A DNA stretch of 64,000 nucleotides from Ulota crispa. Lineage: Eukaryota > Streptophyta > Bryopsida > Orthotrichales > Orthotrichaceae. Every line of letters starts with the position of its first letter. Position 1 is the first letter of the stretch. Positions 23,283 to 35,488 of this stretch are shown here, one piece after another. Under the pieces are notes generated by a model, which saw nothing but the letters and a program-made list of their open reading frames with translations, was not told the DNA's origin and ran no database searches. The DNA lies in the NCBI GenBank assembly GCA_963920765.1, contig OY987245.1:3736727-3800726 (forward strand), read 5' to 3'. The position numbers were made by a program, and so were the translations under genes.

Positions 23283-24502
23283 CCATATTCATTAATTTGG
23301 GAAGAAACGCCCATTTTGGGAATAAACTAGGTTTAAGGTGATCACCTTAAACCGAGCTCTAGGTTTAATCCCTACAGGACCAAGCACTTTTTTCTTTGAA
23401 TATCACTGAAAATTGTCTCTTTTGGAAGAATGAGTAGAAAGGTAGGATTTTTTTTTCTTTGAAAATTTAACCATAAGATCTTGCCCTAGACTATGGGAGG
23501 TACTTGTGGGAAAAAAATCAGCTCATTCTAATTGTAAAGGAGTGAGATATTGACATCTAAAGTGAAAACATTTTTTTTTTCGTGCTGCCCAAAAGTTTCA
23601 AAAGCCTTTGACGGCTCCTATATCAAAAAAATTGCTCTACACAAAGTTGAGGTTTATTTTTCCCATGTAGAAGATCAAGCTAGGTAAATGTGGGAGATTT
23701 TTCAAATGAAACAGAGGTGTGGATCATACTTTGTAAAATCCTGCAATGCCGGAAGGTCATGAAATTTGCATATACACTAGGCAAAATTGGAGGATTTATG
23801 TAAAATTCAAAAACCCAAATTACTTTGATCCAAATGGTGAAAACCAAGGAATCTTAGTCTACTACAACTTGCAAAAAAAAAAGTCAAAAAAAAAATACAC
23901 AAAGAGCTCAAAAAAGTAAAGCAACAAGTTTTACAAGGGGGAAAAGGAATGGAGGTTTGGGAGTCCCATACCTACCCGCAAATTAAAACTTCTCATAACT
24001 TTCATCTCATCTATCAAAGTTGAATGATTCAAAGATGCCCACATATATAAAAATCTGAAGAACCAATTTCAGACTTTTATTTTAAAAAAATACAAATTTG
24101 AATTTCTTTTTGGGCTGCCCGCCCTTGCCCTTTTTCAGAAATTCATGCATAACTTCTTCAATAAATGTCGGAATGAAGAAAAACTTAGATGCCCACGTAG
24201 ATCTTTGAATTGCCCACCTTCAATAAAAGTTTCAAAAAATTACAAAAATTAGATTAGCTATAGGTACATGCCCAAAAACCATTTGTCCCTCGAGGGGACA
24301 ATTGGTCCTTTAGGGATTAAGCAACATTTTTTTGGGTACACATGCCTTCACCTATGCAGAGGAATTTGTGAGGGACAAAATCTCATTGGCTTAGACCAAA
24401 TTTGATACCTTTGAATATGATGATTAAATGGTTTAAGAAAAAATGTTGGGTTTAAGGTGAAGTACAACTTGGGAATCTCGTTTTGCCAATTTAATGAATA
24501 TG
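23283..24502. repeat. MITE, ATTAAATTGGGA family, split by an insertion
   Basis: Left half 23283-23363 (CCATATTCATTAATTTGGGA, then the AAGGTGATCACCTT palindrome) and right half 24321-24502 (GCAACATTTTTTTGGGTACA ... CCAATTTAATGAATATG) rejoin to match the intact copies at 35766 and 37541. The halves are separated by a 957-bp element. Confidence 0.8.
23364..24320. repeat. Nested 957-bp element, TTTAACCCCTAAAGG family
   Basis: TTTAATCCCTACAGGACC at the left pairs with GGTCCTTTAGGGATTAA at the right. The whole length is homologous to 56856-57807 (shared TGGGAGTCCCATACCTACCC, CTCATAACTTTCATCTCATC, TAGACTATGGGAGGTACTT). The junctions are exact by comparison with uninterrupted copies of the host MITE. 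Frames are broken everywhere, so it looks non-coding. Confidence 0.85.
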
Positions 24503-26585
24503 ACAATTGTTAGAGTCCTTTACTAGTAGTGCAATTTTTGTTCCATTTGACCAAAATTTGCAAAAGATAGCATATTAGCTATGAAGACCTTAGTAAGATA
24601 TACAATTTATTGCCCCAATGCCTTAGCTTTAGCAATGTCAATTGCAAAATATCAAAAAGAAATAAAAATTGTCAACTAAGTTAGCACTTATGGATAACCA
24701 CATATGTCAAGGAAAGGAAGAAGAAGTTCAAAGATGAATGCAACAATATATTATTATGTGTGACAATGAAAACCTCTAAGGAAGTAATAAGGAAGTGATA
24801 ATAGGGCAATTTCAAATTTGAGCAGAACCTTGACCTTAGCTCATTAAAACCTTGATAACTAACTCATTCTTCACTCATTTAGAAATTTGGAACTTGATAC
24901 AAAACCTTGACTTGATTATCTTTCAGATGAGACCATAACCATGTCATTTGATGTATTACAACTATTTTTTTTACTGATTTTACAACGAAACCTCTCTTAC
25001 TACATGGGAACAGTGAGGAGTTATTTTGAGGGATATGCACACAAAGAGGTTAAGCCTCATAAGTCATTTATTTCATGTGCATGATGTACAAGCGGCTCAT
25101 CTAAAAAAATATGTGATGGTTGAGTGCCTTCTATTTCAAAACATTAGCAACACACTTTATGCACATAAGGAATATGCCATTTAAGAACTATAGTTAATTA
25201 TGCAAATAGGAAATTTACAATAAGAGAGGTTTCAATGTATGTCTAACACCCAATAATAATAGGGTAAACTACTTGTATGCATGTTTTGAACTCATCTTCA
25301 TTCATATCATAACCTCAAACAATAAATAGATAAATAAAATGCATAAATACAAGTAATTACACTACACCACATGATGTGTTTCAAGTTTCCACATCAAAAT
25401 CTATTTTGACAAAGAACAAACACTATAAATTTTTGCATTATACAAAATAATTTCTGTGAAATATTTAAATTTTTATTTATTTTGTTATCAATATGATTTT
25501 CTATGATCCTTAATACAGAATTTTAGTTTAAAACCAACCATCCCTATTTAAGGATAATTTATCAAAAAAATCGGTGGCTACGTCTCACATGATAATTTCT
25601 ATGGCTCTTAAAATAATTTACAAAACATTAAGTATATATGTATTTATCTTTACATAATATATCACTTTTACAATCAGTTGCTACCAAATCTAACATTGGC
25701 AAGAGTATACAATTCCACGGTTTTGATAATCATTTTGCGGGGTTGATTTTGATATAAATCAATTGAAACTTGTGATACTGGAATTTCAAGAAGCTCAAAA
25801 GTGCGACTTTTTGCTGAGTGTTAGAAGGGAATTTGCAATGGATTTTCAACACCTAGCAATAGACTTTTTATTTATTTATTAAATCCTTGAACAAGTAGAT
25901 CCCACTTACAGTATGGAACTTCCTAGCTAGTACTACATATTGGAGCCGAAAGCGCTTGGATTATTCTAGTAAGCAAAATTTTAAAAATTTACACTGAGAA
26001 TATATCTTTACCATACAATGTGATTGAAATGTTGGTTACATATAACACTTTGGATGCAATGTCTTTCTTGAAGTACCAATGATGGTTTGAGGTCATACAA
26101 ATGACAACATAATTTTATTCGGTCTTCAATGCAAACGCTTACAAATCATGGAATTAGAATATTGAAAAACAATTGGAAGATTATCTAACAAGAAATATGG
26201 ATTTTTTTCACAAATCGGTAGTGGATGTTGTGACTCTCGTAGTGATATGCAAAATTTATGTATCATTAGTAAAGATAAGTTTATTATGAAGATGATGCTA
26301 TAAATAGTGGCCAAGTTTTGTTAGGTGAAAGAATCTTTGTTGGTGATAAAAAGAAAAGGATATTGATATCTTATGTGAAAAAGACAATTAAATAGCATAG
26401 GATTGACTAATAGATAAAGAAGTTAAAGCATTTGATATGATATTTAATGAAAAGATGGGAATATACTAAAAAACAAGGTGTTCTAGATCATGAAACAAAA
26501 GCAAAAGTATTTTGGCAATATAAACTTGCAAACCATAATGTATTTTAAATATGGGATTTAAGCAAAGATTCTAGTGTTGTGACAA
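24503..26585. other. AT-rich DNA with a peptide remnant
   Basis: No intact gene. At 26492-26548 (plus) a short frame encodes ETKAKVFWQYKLANHNVF, similar to the fragment at 18775-18933. The preceding sequence (26400-26490) gives similar protein-like words with frame breaks. This is consistent with a decayed transposon. Confidence 0.35.
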
Positions 26586-26846
26586 GGGATGACGCTATTT
26601 TGTGAGCGTAGAATGGTGAGCATGTGAATGGTGAGCCAAGATTTGGTGAGTAGGAAATCAGGAATCAATTTTGATCAAAATCAATAGAAAATCTAAAAAG
26701 AAAGCAAGTTTATCAAAAGATACAAGTTTAAAATGTACAATTATAGAGCCCTATGTACATAATTATAAGTGAAATTGAGTATTTTAGAAAAAATCTATGC
26801 TCATGGCTCACAATTCACGGATCCCCGCTCACAAAATAGCATCCCC
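26586..26846. repeat. MITE, GGGGATGCTATTTTGTGAGC family, copy 1
   Basis: GGGATGACGCTATTTTGTGA at the left pairs with TCACAAAATAGCATCCCC at the right. GGTGAGC/GCTCAC words recur in the subterminal regions. Copy 2 is at 43578-43827. It abuts the left edge of the direct duplication starting at about 26847. Confidence 0.75.
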
Positions 26847-28195
26847 AATTCACCAAAGACATTCTTGATGTCAACCATTGATATCAAAAGCCCAAAATCA
26901 ATCCTCTCCCAATTGCATTTTATTGTGCAACACCTAATTTTTAGTCCTTTTTATCCTAAGTTCCTAACCTATTCCAAATCATACTTGGATTCAAATACAC
27001 ATAATCCAAAAAATGAATTAGGATTGAAAATGACAAAATTGATGATTTATGTTTAGTCAATGAATGCACCCATGAGATTTTTACGTTTGACTAAAAGATT
27101 ACTCATTTTTCTACAAATTTTATGAAGTCTTTGAGATGGTCACAAGAGCAACTTCAAAAAATTCATCAACCTCAGTCCACATCCAAAAAGACAGAGATAG
27201 TTTGCAATTTATTTGAATTATGGTCCACAATAAGTAACTATGTGTCTTATCTTTTTCCACCTCCACACATACATTTAAAAGCGTGAGATTGACCCAAATA
27301 TCAATGGATTACCATTTGATTTGCCAATGAACTTTCTGCCTTCACAATCTTGTTGGCAACAGCTGGATTGGACAATCACAAGTACCTACTACACAGTCAC
27401 AAGTATTTATTGCATAATCACTAGTACATACTGGACAGTCACAAATATTTACACTTAATAGTGCATTTAAATTGCTATAACAATTAGATTGCCGTACCTT
27501 GGAAGTTACCTCATGACTCATCAATTGGTCATTTTAAGACGTATGCAACTATCTAGATATTTCAATTTCACATAGTTTACTACCTAGATGAAGTTAGTTT
27601 TTTTTCCTCAAATTTGTCGTTGTTGCCAAGCCCTTTAAAAATTGTTCATTGCAATAGTTATTGATGAAATTTGTTGCATTACTAATATAGTGTAGAATGT
27701 CAAGAAATTAGTGTGGGACAACCTAAATACATTATTGATTGGAGTGCAGTGGATTGTAATATGTGCATGCTAAGTAGTCACGTGTGCTAATTTGGCAAGC
27801 ATGTTACCTGTTGGACAATCTTGGGTGCTAATTTGATTGGCATGATACCTATTGGACAATCACAGGTGCTAATTTAATTAAACAAGCACATTACCTACTA
27901 GAAAATCATGTGTACTAATTTGACAGGCATGTTACCTATTGGACAATCACTAGTGCTAATTTGACTAGCATGATACCTACCTGACAATCCCGGGTGCTGA
28001 TTTAATTTGACAAGCACGTTACCTACTAGACAATCATGTGTGCTAATTTGACAGGCATGTTACCTACTAGACAATCTTGGGTGCTAATTTGACTAGCATG
28101 ATACTTATTGAACAATCATGGGTGCTGATTTAATTTGACATGCACGTTACCAACTGAACAATCTTGGGTGCTTATTAGACAATCACTCCTTTTAA
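26847..28195. repeat. Direct segmental duplication, copy 1
   Basis: Homologous to 29316-30830 in the same orientation. It begins CAATTCACCA and runs through AAAGCCCAAAATCAATCCTC, CCACCTCCACACATACATTT and GAATTTGTTGCA-type words into a minisatellite. There are no open frames. The two copies are separated by about 1.1 kb of AT-rich DNA. One copy differs by a 142-bp insertion and the minisatellites differ in length. Confidence 0.8.
27780..28190. repeat. Minisatellite 1, about 40-bp unit
   Basis: About ten degenerate units of the form GTGCTAATTTGACAGGCATG-TTACCTATTGGACAATCA. Unit lengths vary (about 38-50 bp). A second, shorter-unit array with GGACAATCACAAGTAC precedes it at 27365-27450. Confidence 0.8.
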
Positions 28196-29315
28196 TAGCA
28201 TCGTAATGGTTATTGCTGAAATTAAAAGCTCATTTAAAATTTAGAAAATCAATTGTTTCAATTATTTATTTTGAAGCTTCAAAGTTTGTTTCTAGTATTG
28301 AGGAGGTTCTTGATTTTAATGTTAACACACACATACTTGTTTAGGTAAAAAGTCAATTCATGGTTTGCTCCCAAAAAGTGCAACTATCATTGCTGTTGCA
28401 AGTATCAAGTACCACCACTTGCTTCAAACTTATTGCAAAACCCCCTAAGATAGTAAGATCTAGTAGTAACTTCTCTTAATCTAATTTTCAACAATCAATA
28501 CATATAAAATTTGTATGACATCTTTTAACCTCATGCAGCATATAGTGATTATAATGCAATCTAATCAAAGAAAATCAAAAAGATTATTCAAAAATTTGGA
28601 GGTTTTTTATTTTTTGCAATAATTGGCTAGAAGTAGGATAACTTTTATTGTTGACAAACTTTAAGTCTCAATTGATCAAGAGCTAGAAAACATTGTAGAT
28701 TTTCTAACATGTGACAATTTGTTACAAAGGTGAAAGGGCCATCTAAAATAATCAAGTGGTGATTTTCCAACAAAAATGTCATATTATCTTTTATAAATAA
28801 TGTCCATTTAGTTGAATTTATCATTACATTCACCAATAGTTATCAATATATTTTGAAAATGATAATTCAAAGTACCTGGAAACTTGCTCATAGAAAAAAT
28901 ACTAATACTTTTCACAAGATTCTATTTTTATTTTATTTTATGATGTCAAAGTCTAGTTTTGATGATTTTTAAACATTTTTTCAATGCATTCAATTTTGTA
29001 GTTGATTTGTGAATCCATGCATTGATTTAGAAAAATCAAGTTTTGAAATGAAACATGCTTGCACTTTTCGAACTACAAAGTTTTTGCAATGATAATCTTT
29101 AAAGATTAGTCATGCACAAATGTCAAGAAACCCAACACAATGATCAATCAACATATAGATGAATGAGAGATTTAGGATCTCATTCCTCATGTGAATGAGA
29201 TTTTTACATATACTTATCACTCAAAATCTTCAATGTTGGTCTTAAACGACTTCACCAAAAAGAAATCAACAAGCTACATTTAGCTCAATAAGCTACACCA
29301 ATCTCAATGTAGTAC
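28196..29315. other. AT-rich spacer between the segmental duplicates
   Basis: No gene, RNA or element end recognised. Confidence 0.4.
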
Positions 29316-29700
29316 CAATTCACCATAGAAATTCTAGATGTCAACCATTGAAGTAAAAAGCCCAAAATCAATCCTCTCCCAATTGCATTTCATTGTGTAA
29401 CACCCAAGTTTAGTCCTTTTTATCCTAATTGATCCCAAATCATACTTGGATTCAATTACTCATAAGGCAAAAATCAAATTAGAATTGTAAATGACAAAAA
29501 TGATGATTTCTTTTTAGTCGATGAATGGACCCATGAGATTTCAACTTATGACTAAAGGATCAGTCATTTTCCTACAAACTTAATGAACTCTTGAGCAACA
29601 TGATATATTTCATCAAAATCAATCAACATCTAGAAGGAAAAAAATGGTCTTTGCAGTTTTTGTGAATTTATGGTCCATAATAAGTAACTATGTGTCTAAT

Positions 29701-29842
29701 CATTAGAAGAAAATAGTGTTCTAAACATTTGGTTCACAACAATTACAAATATCCTAAACAATTATGCAATGACTCAATTTAATTTGTTTAAGTATTTGTA
29801 ATCGATTAGAACAAGTTGTTTATTGCATGTTTTCTTCTAGTG
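29701..29842. repeat. Miniature CACTA-type element, copy 2
   Basis: CATTAGAAGAAAATAGTGTT at the left and, reverse-complemented, CACTAGAAGAAAACATGCAA at the right. Copy 1 of the segmental duplication gives the empty site (GTGTCTTATCTTTTTCC). The occupied site reads CTAAT|element|TTTCTTTTTCC, which fits a decayed 3-bp TAT duplication. Three-base duplications are typical of CACTA elements. Confidence 0.7.
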
Positions 29843-30369
29843 TTTCTTTTTCCACCTCCACACATACATTTGAAAGCGTGAGATTGACCCAAATATCAGC
29901 AGTATATCATTTAATTTGTCAACAAGCTTTCTGCCTTCACAATGTTATTGGCAACATCTAGATTGGACAATCACAAGTATCTACTGCATGTTCAGAGGTA
30001 CTTATTGCATAATCACTAGTACACATTGGACAATCATAAGTACTTACACTAAATACAATAGTACATTTAGGTTGCTTTAAAACAATTAGATTGCTATATT
30101 TTGGAAAGTTACCTCATGACTCATCAATTGGCCATTTTAAGATGCATGAAATTCTCTAGATATTTGGATTTCACATAATTTACTACCTAAATGTAGTTAG
30201 TTTGTTTTTTCTGAAATTTGTTGTTGTTGCCAAGCCATTTAAAAATTGTTCATTGGAATAATTATTGATGAAATTTGTTGCAGTACTAATAAGTATTTAT
30301 ATAATGTAGGATGTCAAAAAATTAGTGTGGGACAACCTAAATGCATTATTGAGTGCAGTGGATTATAAT

Positions 30370-30800
30370 ATGTGCCTATTGTGTAGTCACGGACAGGCAT
30401 GTTACCTACTGGACAATCATTAGTGCTAATTTGACAAGCACGTTACCTATCGGACAATCACGGGTGCTTATTAGATAGGTAGACAATCACCGGTGCTAAT
30501 TTGACAAGCACATTACCTACTGCACAATCACGGATGCTTATTAGACAGGCAGACAATCATGGGTGCTCATTATACAGGCATGTTACCTATTGGACAATTT
30601 GACAGACACGTTACCAATTGGACAATCTTGAGTGGTCATTAGACAAGCATGTTACCAACTGGACAATCCTGAGTGCTCATTAGACAAGCATGTTACCAAC
30701 TGGACAATCCTGAGTGCTCATTACACAAGCATGTTACCAACTGGACAATCACGGGGACTTATTTGACATACACGTTACCTACTGGACAATCACGGGTTAA
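30370..30800. repeat. Minisatellite 2, about 41-bp unit
   Basis: About eleven units. Three adjacent ones near 30620-30740 are almost identical (GAGTGCTCATTAGACAAGCA-TGTTACCAACTGGACAATCC). These more uniform copies show that this array expanded more recently than minisatellite 1. Confidence 0.8.
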
Positions 30801-30830
30801 CTGGTACCTAATAGACTATGACGGGTACCT

Positions 30831-31615
30831 ACTTATGGTTCGATTAATTGTGAGCGCTGGAGGGAGATACGAATGCACCGTGTCCTGCACCTCCGTTTCA
30901 TTGTCCTAGTCCATGGTCTCTCAGCTGAGCCAAGCTTCTTGCCATGCTCTTCCAACTTCCCGGAGCAATGCGTCTTTCTTCAGCCTAGCGTTTAGCGCAG
31001 CTCAATAGCTAGTGGCCATGTCCTGGTCCTCAAACCGCTCCTGTTTTTCTTATAGATTTTGGTGATTTGTTCGTACAATCGGACTTAGCAGAGTATGCCA
31101 ACGGAGGAGCGCACGAGGCAACCACCGCCAAGCAATGAACGCTCATGATCATCGAACTCGCTGTATGTGGGAGCGAGTAAGGTACTCAGGTCTCAGGTCT
31201 TGTTTGAAGGATCTTGCCTAAGAATCTAGCTGCTGGGAGTGAATGCATCAGTACTTGTTGCAGCCTTGCATGCTGACAGGGAGTTCACGTTAACTTCTTG
31301 TTTCTTTTGCAATACTTTCTTACAGTTAGAGTTCCGTTAACTTGTGTCTGCTGAGTGGCACTTTGGAATGCTGTTGATGTTTTTTCGAGTGTGCCTTACA
31401 AAACAAAGAATTGCTGCTGTTCTGTTCTGTTTTAGGTCTCCGTACTAGTCCGGGGAGCTCGTTTGGCGCATCGAGTGAGGATGTGTAATTCTGAAGAAGC
31501 TACTCTCTAAATTATGTCCTTGACCTTCATCTTGTTAGTGATCTCAACCAAATGAGTCGGAGTGATGAAGGAAAAGCTAAGCGACTAACCTTAATCTTTT
31601 TCGTTTCCTGGACAG
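30831..31615. other. Moderate-GC island, possibly a decayed gene
   Basis: Composition shifts sharply from the AT-rich repeats on the left. Short frames such as MPTEERTRQPPPSNERS (31096) and splice-like sites are present, but I cannot join them to a convincing gene. Confidence 0.3.
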
Positions 31616-32106
31616 GCGGTTTCGCGTCAGGAAAGAACCTAAAGCCGAGCTACTGGCACTCTTGAGCATGCCGAAGGTCCTCAGAAAACTCTTTGCTGTT
31701 GGACAAGCACGCACTGATCATGTTCGGCGTTTCAAAAGGTATGCAAAGGTGTTTTCCCGTTAGTTGTCATCCCAGAAATCCACGACAAATGGCTTGCTAT
31801 CTAATGTTGTCAGCTTTATGTACCGTCTGCACTCTGCATGTGCAGGGACTAAAACTAGGGTATAATTCAAGGCAAAGCAAACAATAGCAGCAGAGGTGTC
31901 CCCTGTTGAGCATGGTTACCGAAAACGTTCAGCTGTATATGATTGAGCTTTATTTTGTTGAATGATGCGATTGGTTCTGGATAGCAGGGATATGCAGAGA
32001 CCTGACTTTGCCATCTCTTTGCAACTCCAGGAAATTGGTACAGAGCATGGATGAACCTGTGAGCGACCTGGAGATCACCAGCATCTCTGCTGTCATGATT
32101 ACATAG
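31616..32106 (+). CDS. Candidate 3' exons of an unrecognised gene
   Basis: The model is join(31616..31738,32031..32106), partial at the 5' end. An acceptor (CTGGACAG) opens a frame giving RFRVRKEPKAELLALLSMPK, LFAVGQARTDHVRRFKR, then a strong donor (AAAAG|GTATGC). A 292-bp intron ends CTCCAG and the frame resumes as KLVQSMDEPVSDLEITSISA before TAG. The peptide looks natural (alternating basic and hydrophobic residues) but I do not recognise it. Upstream exons are uncertain; one possible exon near 31457-31478 ends ATCGA|GTGAGG in the right phase. It could equally be a dead gene or a fragment captured by a transposon. Confidence 0.3.
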
Positions 32107-32172
32107 AGTCAGATACGTGAACTATGGCCTCCTCAAAGGACCGCTCAAAAGGACCGTCTAACTGTTATTTGA

Positions 32173-32416
32173 CTTTATCTATGATGGACCAAAATTTTCG
32201 CCGTAAGTTTTCTTGTGTATGTCACTTCTTTCTCCCTTAGTGCGCACACTACTTCATTGTTGATATTTGCGTGCACAAAAAAAGAAGGGAAGTGACATGT
32301 ATAAGAAAACATACGCGTGAAAATTTTGGTCCAAGGGCATTCGTGAAATTTCTGAAAAAGTAGGGGTATATATGAAAAAATTGCAAACTTCAGGGGTATC
32401 CATGACATTTTCATTT
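32173..32416. repeat. MITE, GGGAAAATTTCATGG family, truncated copy 3
   Basis: The right end (CTTCAGGGGTATCCATGACA, then TTTTC) and inner arms (AAAATTTTCG / CGTGAAAATTTT; GTCACTTC / GAAGTGAC) match the copies at 17.3 and 19.8 kb. The outer left inverted repeat is missing. Confidence 0.7.
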
Positions 32417-33805
32417 TCCCCAAAATGTATTAGCCCATAAAGTACTAAAATTAGTTGTTATGATTTATTTAAATAACAACTAAAGTGGGTTTTTCCACAC
32501 CCAATATAAAACAGCAAAGACTTGCAATTTTACTTTTCAAGTGACAAAAGCATGCATACATACTTGTCTCTATTTTGTATACAAATTAGTGGTCATAATG
32601 AGGGTTTTAGGGTCCTTTTTGGACATTTCGGATGGTCCTTCTGAGCATCTTTGAGGCTGCCATTGTGCACGTATCTTTCAACATGATGAGGTTTCCGCAG
32701 TATCACACATGACTTTCTACACGACAGTCAAAGCTTGAAAAGGGAACAGGGTCTGAGGAAGAGTTTCGCTACCTGAGAGAAGCACGAGTCAACTGGAAGG
32801 CAAGGCAGGGTTGTACATGCAGACAGCAATGCTTATGCAGGAGGGTAAGAACATCCCACTGACTCGCATGTATCTTAGGAACTCGCTTTGGTCTTTGATT
32901 CACGTGGTTCACCATTGACTAGCAAAATGAGTAGTTCTAAAAGCTAGAAAGTACGTCATTTTTGAGGAGCTCTTTCATTGATCGCCAGGCTGCCTGGCTA
33001 ACTACAGAAGACTAATAAATCCTCAGGAGTAATCTAGTCTTATTAATTGAATCTTACTAAGCCCATCAAATAGACGCATTCTGTGGTGGGATTTCGAGAA
33101 AGAAACTCTGGTTGCTTTTGAGTCTTTGACAGCTTGTAGCACATGTACAATGCTAGTTCAGTCGCAAGTATATGCAAGGTTTCATGAAGGATTTTAAAGT
33201 CGTTGGGGATTATTGGGAATTGCCACTTCGTTTCTCTTGAGGATCAAAGATTTAAGTTGTGATTTATCATAGCTGTTTGGAACATCAGATAAGTAGAAAT
33301 CTGTTATGGATCGAAATCAGCATAGCCAGTGACATAGGCAATTATGCATATGTTGACCTAGCTCTCTGCAATAGATCAACAACCGTATTTGTAGTGAACT
33401 GAGAACACATGTCTTGCACAATGACCACAGTCTGTAGCTCATCTATGATTGTGAAGAATTACTGGGTCTGTGCACAGGTTCAAGAAAAGTGGTGAGATCG
33501 TGATGCCTATGTTGAACGAGTGAATTTCGATACCTTCATGCTATTTGTAAGGGATAACGAAGTCTCCAAAAGGTACTACCACTGTCCCTCCTCATAGAGT
33601 ACGTCATTTCTAGGGAACACACGTTTCTTAGCAGTTTTATGACTTTCCTGTACTCATGTAACCGACCTGTTACGACCTTCTGACCTGATACTACCAACCC
33701 TTGTTCTTGAGGCCGAGAGCATCCATGTTGGATTATTCCGTCTGAAGAAAGTCCTTCGCCTTCAACACCCACTATAGTGGCCATCGAAGATTTATGTACA
33801 TAACT
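32417..33805. other. Moderate-GC region without assignable gene
   Basis: Several protein-like short frames occur (for example near 32760-32860 plus, and 33536-33784 minus), none with a known motif. It may belong to the same decayed locus as 30.83-32.1 kb. Confidence 0.3.
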
Positions 33806-34470
33806 GATATTTTTTTATTTTGAATCATATGAATATGATTTTATGCAATCCCAGAGAAGTATACTAAGTTTCAATTCCTCAAAACTAAAACCTTTACATG
33901 ATAATTGATTGAAAATAATGGTGATGAATTTTTGACACTTGACTGCATGGATATGTAGGAAAAATTTACGCACATCTTTTATGGTAAAAAGAACTCCCTT
34001 AAGACTTAAGTAACGATTATTTGATCCACAAATTTTTTTAATGTGACTTGTGATATGCCTAAATTTTGTAAAATACATATTTTTATTTTCTAACTAACTT
34101 TTCACCAAGTAAACATAACATCATAGGTATAAACTTAGTAATAATGTATGAATCAAATAGCAAAATTTGATTATTATAGAAAAATATATATTCTACAAAA
34201 TTTGAGTATATCGTGAGTCATATTAAAAAATTTGTGGATCAAATAATTGTTTCTTAAGGGGGTTCTTTTTACCATAAAAGATGTGCGTATGAATTTTTTC
34301 CTACATCAAACCTCAAAAATTCATCATTATTATTTTTCAAGCAATTATCATGTAAAATCATGAATCAAAAATGGGATTTTGGTTTTGAGGAATATTATTG
34401 GAATTTGGTGTGCTTGTTTGGGTCTGCATGAAATCATATTCATGTGATTCAAAATAAAAAAAATACCAGT
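33806..34470. repeat. Foldback element FB2
   Basis: Arms of about 275 bp (33806-34080 and 34190-34470) pair through TTTTTATTTTGAATCA, GATTTTATGCA, CACATCTTTTATGGTAAAAA and ATTTGATCCACAAATTTTTT with more mismatches than FB1. The stem segment 33920-33995 is homologous to FB1 (2510-2585) and FB3 (55178-55252). Confidence 0.75.
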
Positions 34471-35488
34471 TGTGTTCCATATCGACGAAGCTCTTTTAAT
34501 GGCAAAAAGGATGTAACTGTAAGAGGACTTGTGGGACGGCACTGTACAACATCATACTCAAGCAAATAGTAACTTTGACAAAATCAAGTTGTTCCATCCT
34601 CTTTCGCGACATAAGCATTCAAGTGGTAATCCAAGTTGTTGTTCGATCAGTAGAAGAGAAGAGGGCATAGAATGATTTCCCTTGGGAGGACAGCCGTCGC
34701 GTGGTATAGGATGGAAATTATTTTTTGAGGACATCTAATGTGCTACCTGTTTGGAGTTCAAGAACATTAGATGTCATTAAATAGTTGACACCGTATATTT
34801 ACACCTCGGCTTTCTTTCCAAGGGTGCCATTTCATGGTCACACGTCGTTTATTGGTAGGGCTGGTGTCGAGATTGCTTTCCAGAATTAAGTAATTGGCTG
34901 CCCATCAAAGGCTTTGGAGCTTGCCCTCGTACATTGCTGGAGTACTCGAGATAGGCCGGTCCCTAGAAAGCAGGTTCAGCAGCAGAGAAGAAAACGTGGT
35001 TTGGGAATGTTTAGTAGAACCATGCTGATCTTTGGGCATGCAGTAAGCAGATTAGCTTCTCACAGTATGACCATCATTTTGAGTCCCTTTGAGTCCCTGA
35101 TACCTCACTGTCGTCAGCTGCAGCATATATAGACTTCAGAGCCTGTCTTAGCGCATCCACATATGTTCACCCCGTTTTTTCAGCTTCAAGATATCTGTCT
35201 CCCTTCGTCATTCCCCGAGCTTTTTGACTTTACACTCGTCTGAATATTGAGGTGGGATCAATTCTTACGACCGGTGTTTACAAAACTCGACTCTGTAACC
35301 TATGTTCAATTTTCTGACATGTGATCTTCGCTTGATTGTCCATCAAAAATGTATGCAATCTGCTGGTTTAGTTCTAGCATTCTGCTTCAGACGCTGTGCT
35401 GGACTTGCTTCGTGGGGAGAGGGCATCAGAGGTTTTCTAGATGTCACCTGCTCTCGCTTCTCCGCCACGCGAAACATTTCAACTAAGA
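34471..35488. other. Mixed-composition region without assignable gene
   Basis: Moderate GC with a plus-strand frame at 34914-35132 that lacks a recognisable domain. I cannot exclude exons of a gene spanning several islands between 30.8 and 37.5 kb. Confidence 0.3.

Larger units (their letters stand above)
29316..30830. repeat. Direct segmental duplication, copy 2
   Basis: Second copy of the block at 26847-28195, about 85% identical by eye. It contains a 142-bp CACTA-type insertion (29701-29842) absent from copy 1, and a differently expanded minisatellite at its right end. Confidence 0.8.

Noticed and set aside
27330..30800. CRISPR-like array
   Set aside because: Units are degenerate tandem minisatellites without spacer-repeat structure, in a plant genome.
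30673..30909. 78-codon frame in minisatellite 2
   Set aside because: Its repeated TNW/QLDN-type peptide is simply the translated tandem repeat.
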